A DNA stretch of 64,000 bases from positions 2,751,968-2,815,967 of the forward strand of contig NZ_GG657757.1 in NCBI RefSeq assembly GCF_000158955.1. Reading direction: 5' to 3'. The notes beneath the pieces were generated by a model. It was not told the DNA's origin and ran no database searches. It saw nothing but the letters and a program-made list of their open reading frames with translations. Shown here one piece after another: positions 58,057-64,000 of this stretch. How positions within the stretch are numbered: the first letter of the stretch is position 1; each line of letters starts with the position of its first letter. This stretch comes from Streptomyces viridochromogenes DSM 40736. Lineage in GTDB: Bacteria; Actinomycetota; Actinomycetes; Streptomycetales; Streptomycetaceae. The position numbers were made by a program, and so were the translations under genes.

Positions 58057-58485
58057 ATGCGCCTTTCCGTACGCCGGCACACCCGTACGAACCCGCTGCT
58101 CGCGGTTCTCGCCGTCAGCGCCGCGGCCGTCACCGCCCTGGCCGTTCCGGGCTCCGCGTCGGCGGCCCCGGCCGCGCCGACCGCGGTGGACTGCGCGTCC
58201 GGCCACGTCTGTTTCTGGACCGGCTTCAACTTCACGGGCAGCAAGTGCTCGTGGGACGTGGCCGACCCGGACTGGCAGAGCGGTTCCATCAGGTGTTCCT
58301 GGGCCGCCACGACCAACGTGAAGTCGGTGTGGAACGCCGGCACCAGCAGCTCCACCGGCGTCGCGTACTACCGGGGCGCCGACTACTCCGACCGGATCGG
58401 CTGCACCCGCCAGCAGCACGGCGGCAACCTGGCCGGTACGTACAAGGTCCGCTCCCACAAGTGGATCTCGGGCAGCTGCGGCTGA
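58057..58485 (+). CDS. Secreted peptidase inhibitor family I36-like protein
   Basis: A 142-residue secreted protein. Signal peptide with hydrophobic core LLAVLAVSAAAVTALAVPGSASA; the mature part is a single beta/gamma-crystallin-like I36 domain with four or more Cys (CASGHVCFWTGFNFTGSKCS, then SIRCSWAATTNVKSVWNAG and RIGCTRQQHGG). The family includes Streptomyces metalloprotease inhibitors, so a target like the M4 protease at 46 kb is possible. The ATG at 58057 starts the signal peptide. A strong terminator follows. Confidence 0.82.
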   Translation: MRLSVRRHTRTNPLLAVLAVSAAAVTALAVPGSASAAPAAPTAVDCASGHVCFWTGFNFTGSKCSWDVADPDWQSGSIRCSWAATTNVKSVWNAGTSSSTGVAYYRGADYSDRIGCTRQQHGGNLAGTYKVRSHKWISGSCG

Positions 58486-58503
58486 ACCGGCCCCCGGCAC
58501 CAA

Positions 58504-58545
58504 AGCGGTGGCGTGCACGCCTGCTCGGGCGTGCACGCCACCGCT
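58504..58545. terminator. Perfect 18-bp terminator stem
   Basis: AGCGGTGGCGTGCACGCC is perfectly inverted after a 6-nt loop, 19 nt past the I36 stop. It lies between convergent genes (I36 rightward, SulP leftward) and can serve both. Confidence 0.85.
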
Positions 58546-58567
58546 GCATGTCCCACCAGCAGGTGGG

Positions 58568-60844
58568 TCAGCCCACGAGGGGCGAGCGCGAGTGCTCCTC
58601 CGGCAGGGGCCGGGTGTCGAGGTAGAACCACTCGGCGTCGGCGGTGGGCCAGGGCGAGGGTTCGGCCGCTTCCTCCTCCGTGGTGGCGACCGGGCGTCGC
58701 CTGGGCAGGGGCGCCGTCGCCCGAGCCTCGGAGCCGGGCGTCGCGGCACCGGCCGGCTTCGCCTCCCCCGGCATCAGCAGTTCCACCCGCAGTCCCAGGC
58801 CGCGTTGCTGGGCGGTGAACTCCTCGACCTGGCTGCGGCAGGCGTGGTCCAGGTGGGTCACGCCGGTCAGGTCGAGCCGGATCCGCTGCTTGCCGGACGC
58901 GGCGGCGCCCTCCAGCGCCTCGATGACCTGTGGGAGCCGCAGGAACGTGGCGTTGCCCGCCATGACGATCTTCGCCGTGTCCGCCTCGACGTGCTGACGG
59001 ATCACGGTCTGCGACATGCGCAGCGCGGCCAGCACGATCCCCGCGGCGACGCCGAACAGCACGCCCTCCAGCAGCGCGGTCGCCACGATCACCAGCATGG
59101 TCATCGTCATCACCGCGAACTCGCCCTTGTCCTGCCGCCACATCTTCGGGAACTCGGCGGGCGCGAACAGCTTCCAGCCGCTGTGCACGAGGACACCGGC
59201 CAGCACCGAGATCGGGATCAGCGCGAGCACCTGCGGCAGCAGCAGCGCGAACGCGAGCAGCCACAGGCCGTGCAGGGTGCGGGAGAGCCGGGTCTTGGCC
59301 CCGGCCTGGACGTTGGCCGAACTACGGGCCACGACCGCGGTGATGGGGAGCGCGCCGAGGATGCCCGCGACCGTGTTGCCGGCGCCCTGGGCGATCAGCT
59401 CGGTGTTGTAGCGGGTCCGCGGGCCGCTGTGCATCCGGTCCACGGCGGCCGCGGTGAACAGGCTCTCGGCGGACGCGATGACCGTGAAGGTGAGGATGGC
59501 GGTGATGATCGCCCCGTCCGCGAGCCGGGCGAACTGTTCCGGTCCCGGCACCTGTACGGACGCCAGCAGGTTGCCGACCTGGAGGGTCTTCACCTCCACG
59601 CCGGGCAGGGCGGCGACCACGATGCCGATGCCCACGGCGACCAGCGCGGCCGGTATCTTCCCTGCCGGTCCCGGCACCTTCTTCCACATGAAGCTGAGCA
59701 CGATGGTGGCGACACCGAGCAGGGTGGCGATCAGCGCCTGCGGGTCGGCCAGGATGCCGGCCAGCAGTCCGGGGATGCCGGCCATGTTCTCGAGCGCGGT
59801 GCCGGGGGCCTTGGCGTCCGCCAGCGGATAGGCCTGGCTGAACATCAGCGGCACACCGATACCGGCCAGCATGCCCTGGACGACGGCGACGGAGATGGCC
59901 TGGAACATCCGGCCCAGTCGCACCAGTCCCAGCACGATCTGGAGGATGCCGGCGAACAGCACGATCACGCCGAGCATGGCCACGCCGACCTCGGCGACGG
60001 TCTCCGCGACGAGCGCGGCGAGTCCGGCGGCCGGTCCGCTGACCTGGAGCGTGCTGCCCCGGACCGCGCCGACCACGAGACCGCCGATCACCCCGGAGAT
60101 GATCCCGAGCTCGGGCGGGACGCCGGAGGCGACGGCGACGCCGATGCACAGCGGCAGGGCGACGAGGAAGACGACGAGGGAGGCGGTGATCTCCGTGGCC
60201 AGGTCGCCCTTGGCCCCGCCCTTGCCTCCGGCGCCCTTCGCACCACCCGTCACACGGCCGAGCAGCCCGCCCAGCACACCGCCGACCGGGCCTCCTTCCG
60301 GCCGGCCGGCTCCACCGGCCGCCGGACCGCCCCCGGGGCCGCCGCCCGGCCCACGTCCCGGCGGACCGCCCCCGGGGCCGCCCGTCCCGCCTCGCGGCGG
60401 ACCGCCCATCATGCGCCCGGACGGGCCGCCCATCGGGCTCCCCAGGCGTCCGGTCACCGTCCCGGTCGCCTGCCGGCCCGCTCCGATGTGGCCTCCGGTC
60501 CCCCAGTCCGCGTCACCCCCCGCGTGGCCACCGACGGACCCCCACCCCGCGGCCCCCTCACCGCGACCGCCCGGGCCCCAATCCGCAGCACTGCCCGAGG
60601 AACCACCGGCCCCCCAGTCCGCAGCCCCCGCCTCGGGCCCCGTCGACGACCAATCCGCCGCCCCTTCCCAGCGACCCCCCGTCCCCCAGTCCGCACCACT
60701 CCCCGAAGAACCTCGGGTCCCCCAGTCGGCGTCACTCCCCGAGGAACCATCGGTCCCCCAGCCGGTGTCACTCCCCGAGGAACCACCCGGCCCCCAGCCG
60801 GCATCACCCCCACCGGAACCGGCGGCCCCCCCAGTCCGCGGCAC
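58568..60844 (-). CDS. SulP family anion/bicarbonate transporter with STAS domain
   Basis: A 758-residue transporter. The first about 190 residues are a Gly/Ser-rich region with repeated ADWG motifs (GSSGSDADWG, GSSGSGADWG) and a Gly/Pro run. The SulP membrane core starts at LATEITASLVVFLVALPLCIG and includes QVSGPAAGLAALVAE and GILGALPITAVVARSSANVQ. The cytoplasmic STAS domain (IRLDLTGVTHLDHACRSQVE) lies near 665. The carbonic anhydrase gene lies 72 bp upstream, which suggests bicarbonate import. The ADWG motif continues in another frame upstream of 60844, so the annotated start may be an artefact of an indel in the G run near 60830. Confidence 0.87.
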   Translation of the reverse strand: MPRTGGAAGSGGGDAGWGPGGSSGSDTGWGTDGSSGSDADWGTRGSSGSGADWGTGGRWEGAADWSSTGPEAGAADWGAGGSSGSAADWGPGGRGEGAAGWGSVGGHAGGDADWGTGGHIGAGRQATGTVTGRLGSPMGGPSGRMMGGPPRGGTGGPGGGPPGRGPGGGPGGGPAAGGAGRPEGGPVGGVLGGLLGRVTGGAKGAGGKGGAKGDLATEITASLVVFLVALPLCIGVAVASGVPPELGIISGVIGGLVVGAVRGSTLQVSGPAAGLAALVAETVAEVGVAMLGVIVLFAGILQIVLGLVRLGRMFQAISVAVVQGMLAGIGVPLMFSQAYPLADAKAPGTALENMAGIPGLLAGILADPQALIATLLGVATIVLSFMWKKVPGPAGKIPAALVAVGIGIVVAALPGVEVKTLQVGNLLASVQVPGPEQFARLADGAIITAILTFTVIASAESLFTAAAVDRMHSGPRTRYNTELIAQGAGNTVAGILGALPITAVVARSSANVQAGAKTRLSRTLHGLWLLAFALLLPQVLALIPISVLAGVLVHSGWKLFAPAEFPKMWRQDKGEFAVMTMTMLVIVATALLEGVLFGVAAGIVLAALRMSQTVIRQHVEADTAKIVMAGNATFLRLPQVIEALEGAAASGKQRIRLDLTGVTHLDHACRSQVEEFTAQQRGLGLRVELLMPGEAKPAGAATPGSEARATAPLPRRRPVATTEEEAAEPSPWPTADAEWFYLDTRPLPEEHSRSPLVG

Positions 60845-60916
60845 CCCCCACCGGCCCCTCCGACCGGCCGTCCGGCGCGCCGCCGCCGCGTATCCGGCCC
60901 CGCGCGTGTGCCCCGC

Positions 60917-61522
60917 TCACGCGGCATGCACCCGGAAATCGCCGTCGTCGCCGAGTTCGTAGACGAACCCGGTGTCGACCTCGTAGTACCAGCCGTGCAG
61001 CCGCAGCCGTCCCGTGTCGAGCCGCTGACGGACCCCGGGGTAACTCCGCAGGGCCGCCAGCTGGTTGACGACGTTGCCCTGGGACACCTCCGGCAGCGAC
61101 GGATCGTCGGGAGCCGTCTCCAGGACGGAGGTGAGTTCGGGTCGGGCGATGCGGAGCCAGGCGTCGACGCCGGGCAGCGCGGACAGGTCGTCGCCGGACT
61201 TCAGCGCACCCATCGCGCCGCAGTGTGAGTGACCGCACACCACGATGTCCTGAACTCCGAGCACCTCCAGTGCGTACTCGATGGTGGCCGCCTCTCCGGA
61301 GGCCCCGGGCCGTCCGTAGGGCGGCACGATATTGCCTGCGTTACGTAGCTCGAATATCTCTCCAGGTCGCGCACCCGTGATCAGTGCGGGTATCACCCGC
61401 GAGTCCGAGCAAGTGATGAACAGCGCCTCCGGGTATTGCCCTTCAGCCAGTTTCCGGTATTCGCCGCTGTCGAAATCGATGCGCGTCCTGAACGTGCGGG
61501 CGCGGTCCAGCAGTGCCTTCAA
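60917..61522 (-). CDS. Beta-carbonic anhydrase
   Basis: A 201-residue zinc enzyme interconverting CO2 and bicarbonate. The zinc ligands are in FITCSDSRV (Cys, Asp, Arg; around 38) and VCGHSHCGAMG (His, Cys; around 96-99). Length is normal for the bacterial clade. No signal peptide, so it is cytoplasmic. It is the first gene of a likely operon with the SulP transporter, matching the known pairing of carbonic anhydrase and SulP bicarbonate carriers. Confidence 0.94.
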   Translation of the reverse strand: MKALLDRARTFRTRIDFDSGEYRKLAEGQYPEALFITCSDSRVIPALITGARPGEIFELRNAGNIVPPYGRPGASGEAATIEYALEVLGVQDIVVCGHSHCGAMGALKSGDDLSALPGVDAWLRIARPELTSVLETAPDDPSLPEVSQGNVVNQLAALRSYPGVRQRLDTGRLRLHGWYYEVDTGFVYELGDDGDFRVHAA

Positions 61523-61739
61523 CTCCGCCTCCTGAGCTGCAAGTTCATCCTGTGCACCACACCGTAGACGGACGACCTACAGAGGAAGGTTAAGCGGACT
61601 CCAGAGCCCGGCCAGGAATTGAACATTCTTTGTCCCGGATATACATACGAACGGTCGTCTTGTAGCGTGTGAACTCCTGGACAGGGAATGAGAATTCACG
61701 CTGCCCGGACTCATGCCGGCTCACGGAGAGACAGGACGA

Positions 61740-62558
61740 ATGGGCATACGAGTACTGCTCATCGAGGACGACGAGACGATCGCCGAACCACTCACCGAGG
61801 GCCTCGGCCACTTCGGGCTGACGGTCGACCACGTCGCCACGGGCACGGACGGCCTGAGAGGCCCGTACAACGACGTCGTCCTGCTCGACCTGGGGCTGCC
61901 GGACATGGACGGCATCGACGTCTGCCGCGGCATCCGGCAGGTCTCGGACGTGCCGATCGTCATCCTCAGTGCCCGCGGCGAGGAGGCCGACCGCGTACTG
62001 GGTCTGGAACTGGGCGCCGACGACTATCTGGCGAAACCTTTCAGCGTGCGGGAACTGGTGGCCCGGGTCCGTGCCGTGACCCGCCGTACGCAACGCGGCC
62101 GGCAGGCGTTCCCCGAGCCCGCGCAGGCCGCCGAGCCGCCGTACGAACCGCCCGCCCCGGCCTACGCCCACGAACCGGCCCCGGCCCTCTCCTACGACCC
62201 TCCTGCCACACCGTCGTACGACCCCGCCCCCGACCCCCCGCTCGACCCGGGCCCGCTCGTGGTGGACCGCCGGACCCGTCAGGTCTGGGTCGGTGAGTCC
62301 CCCGTGCTGCTCACGCCCAAGGAGTTCGACCTGCTGGCCCTGCTCAGCGAGGACCCGGGCGCGGTCTACTCGCGCCAGCAGATCCTGGACCGCGTCTGGG
62401 ACCCGCACTACGACGGCCCGACCAAGACCCTGGACGTCCATGTGGCCGCGCTGCGCCGCAAGCTGGGACACCCGGCGTGGATCCGGACGCTGCGGGGCGT
62501 GGGTTTCCGGCTGTCGGTGCACACGGGGCCGAACGCGCCGCAGGTGGCCTCCCCATGA
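61740..62558 (+). CDS. OmpR/PhoB-type response regulator
   Basis: A 272-residue regulator. The receiver domain has acidic EDD (9-11), phospho-acceptor Asp50 (LLDLGLPDMDG) and Lys in DDYLAKPFS (around 100). A long Pro/Tyr/Ala-rich linker (about 120-175, EPPYEPPAPAYAHEP and onward) separates it from the winged-helix output domain (LLTPKEFDLLALLSED, then LDVHVAALRRKLG). The linker is much longer than usual. ATG 61740 follows GGAGAGACAGGACG. It overlaps the kinase start (ATGA), so the two form an operon. Confidence 0.93.
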   Translation: MGIRVLLIEDDETIAEPLTEGLGHFGLTVDHVATGTDGLRGPYNDVVLLDLGLPDMDGIDVCRGIRQVSDVPIVILSARGEEADRVLGLELGADDYLAKPFSVRELVARVRAVTRRTQRGRQAFPEPAQAAEPPYEPPAPAYAHEPAPALSYDPPATPSYDPAPDPPLDPGPLVVDRRTRQVWVGESPVLLTPKEFDLLALLSEDPGAVYSRQQILDRVWDPHYDGPTKTLDVHVAALRRKLGHPAWIRTLRGVGFRLSVHTGPNAPQVASP

Positions 62559-64000
62559 CCCGCCGGCTGCTGCTCAGCTACCTCAGCCTCGCCGCGCTGG
62601 TGCTGCTCTGCCTGGAGATCCCGCTGGGCTTCGTCTACTCGCGCGGCGAGCGGGAGCGGGTGGTCAACGCGGCGAAGGACGAGGCCGAGTCGGTCTCGGC
62701 GTACGCGGCGCTGTCCCTCGCGGCGGGACGGGCCGAACGGGACCTGCCCGCGCGGGTGGTGCACTGCGCGCACCGCATCGGAGGGAAGGTCGTGATCGTC
62801 GGCGCCTCCGGCTCGCCGCTCGCCACCTCGCACCCGATGGACACGGAGATGTCCGGCGCCCTCGCCGCCCGCCCGGGCATCGCGGCGGCGCTGCGGGGCA
62901 CCTCCAGCGTGGACGTGCGCACCTCGAAGATCGGCGGGGTCGAGTACCTGTCGGTGGCCGCGCCGGTCGGTCAGGAGGCGCGGCCGGTGGGTGCCGTGTG
63001 GCTGACGGTGCCCACGCGTACGGTGCACGAGCGCGTGCACCACGTGTGGCTGCTGCTCGCCCTCGGCGGACTGGCCGTGCTGACGGCGGTGGCCGTGGTC
63101 GGCTTCGCCTTCGCCCGCTGGGCGGGCCGCCCCATTCGCGAACTGGAGCACGCCACCCACGAGTTGGCCGAGGGCGGCGGCCGGTTCACCCCGGTGACGA
63201 TCACCAAGGGCCCGCCGGAGGTACGCAGCCTGGCCGCCGCGTTCAACCACACCGCGGCCCGGCTCGCCCATCTGCTCTCCTCCCAGCGGGCGTTCGCGGG
63301 CGAGGCGTCGCACCAGCTGAAGACGCCGCTCGCGGCGCTGCGGCTGCGCCTGGAGAACCTGGAGCCGGACGTGGCCGCCCGGGCCCGGGGCAGCCTCACG
63401 GCCGCCGTCACGGAGACGGACCGGCTGGCGCGGATGGTGGGTCACCTGCTGTCGATGGCCCGGCTGGAGGAGCACGCGGCGATCCCCGCCACCGTCGACC
63501 TGGGCGCGCTCTGCGCGGAGCGGCACCGCACCTGGCAGCCGCTGTTCACGCGGGAGGGCGTCTCCCTCGCGCTGTTCGCGGGGAGTGTGGGCCCGGTGCT
63601 CGCGGTGCCGGGAGCCGTCGAGCAGATCATGGACAACCTGCTCTCCAACGCCCTGCGGGCGTCCCCGGCCGGCAGCACCGTCACAATCGAGCTGCGGGTG
63701 CAGGCCCCGCCCCGTCGCGCCCTGCGCGACAACCGCCCCGGCTGGGTCGACCTGCACGTCACCGACGAGGGCCCCGGCATGACGGAGGAGCAGCGGGCCC
63801 GCGCCTTCGACCGCTTCTGGCGCCCCCCGGGCGCCCCCAAGGGCGGCACGGGGCTCGGGCTGGCCCTGGTGCAGCGCCTCGCCCATGCCAGCGGCGGCGA
63901 GGCGACCCTGCGCGCGGCGGCGACCGGGGGCCTGGACGTGGTGATCCGGCTGCCGTCGGCGCGGGTACGGGCCGAGGGCGGCGGGCCGGGCGGGGACCGC
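62555..64000 (+). CDS. Sensor histidine kinase (cut by window end)
   Basis: About 482 residues are visible and the frame is open at 64000. An N-terminal membrane helix (LLLSYLSLAALVLLCLEIPL) and a second one (LLLALGGLAVLTAVAVVGFA, around 165) enclose an extracytoplasmic sensor part. HAMP-like PIRELEHATHELAEG follows, then the phospho-accepting His in FAGEASHQLKTPLAALRLRL (around 252) and the ATPase boxes DNLLSNALRAS (N), DEGPGMTEEQ (G1) and KGGTGLGLALVQR (G2). The partner is the regulator just upstream. The sensed signal is unknown. Confidence 0.92.
   Translation, partial: MTRRLLLSYLSLAALVLLCLEIPLGFVYSRGERERVVNAAKDEAESVSAYAALSLAAGRAERDLPARVVHCAHRIGGKVVIVGASGSPLATSHPMDTEMSGALAARPGIAAALRGTSSVDVRTSKIGGVEYLSVAAPVGQEARPVGAVWLTVPTRTVHERVHHVWLLLALGGLAVLTAVAVVGFAFARWAGRPIRELEHATHELAEGGGRFTPVTITKGPPEVRSLAAAFNHTAARLAHLLSSQRAFAGEASHQLKTPLAALRLRLENLEPDVAARARGSLTAAVTETDRLARMVGHLLSMARLEEHAAIPATVDLGALCAERHRTWQPLFTREGVSLALFAGSVGPVLAVPGAVEQIMDNLLSNALRASPAGSTVTIELRVQAPPRRALRDNRPGWVDLHVTDEGPGMTEEQRARAFDRFWRPPGAPKGGTGLGLALVQRLAHASGGEATLRAAATGGLDVVIRLPSARVRAEGGGPGGDR

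Overview
The window is high-GC actinobacterial DNA and almost certainly a Streptomyces chromosome. The evidence is third-position GC bias throughout, a HrdA-type sigma factor next to dnaG, class F sortase, DUF6415 and Streptomyces-style secreted proteins, and an assimilatory nitrate/nitrite reductase set. Everything below was read by eye from the sequence; no database search was possible.

Left part (1-19.3 kb) is accessory and partly decayed. Positions 1-3.4 kb hold an intact alpha/beta hydrolase, an intact TetR regulator, and remnants of an SDR gene and a LuxR-type gene. An approximately 80-bp promoter-like sequence occurs twice, 1.9 kb apart. Positions 3.43-16.46 kb are a type I-E CRISPR-Cas locus. 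A long array (about 65 repeats, read leftward) lies directly after a leftward cas8e-cas11-cas7e-cas5e-cas6e operon; cas3 points the other way and is followed by a second, decayed array read rightward. There is no cas1 or cas2, and cas8e is frameshifted, so the locus looks unable to adapt and possibly unable to interfere. Positions 17-18.8 kb carry a GntR-type regulator (frameshifted) facing an ATPase-like gene and a DUF6415 gene across a palindromic operator. Three tRNA genes (CAU, Asn, Asn) at 19.3-19.7 kb mark the edge of this region.

Right part (19.8-64 kb) looks like conserved chromosome. It contains a YtxH-like protein, an FGGY sugar kinase, a heterodimeric ABC exporter, then hrdA, dnaG, an FAD reductase and dGTPase on the minus strand. 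Nitrate and nitrite assimilation is spread over 32-55 kb: sirohydrochlorin chelatase (siroheme), nasA, an FAD oxidoreductase, nirB and nirD. Candidate GlnR boxes lie just upstream of nasA and of the FAD oxidoreductase-nirBD operon. Interspersed are an adenylation enzyme/membrane flavoprotein/enoyl-CoA hydratase operon, a large BNR-propeller protein, an M4 protease, a sortase pair, a membrane HTH protein with a peptidoglycan-binding and lysozyme-like exterior, a carbonic anhydrase-SulP pair and a two-component system cut by the window end.

Several normally intact genes (cas8e, the GntR gene, the membrane flavoprotein, nasA, the start of SulP) contain short indels. Some of this may be assembly error in GC-rich DNA rather than decay, and raw reads would decide.
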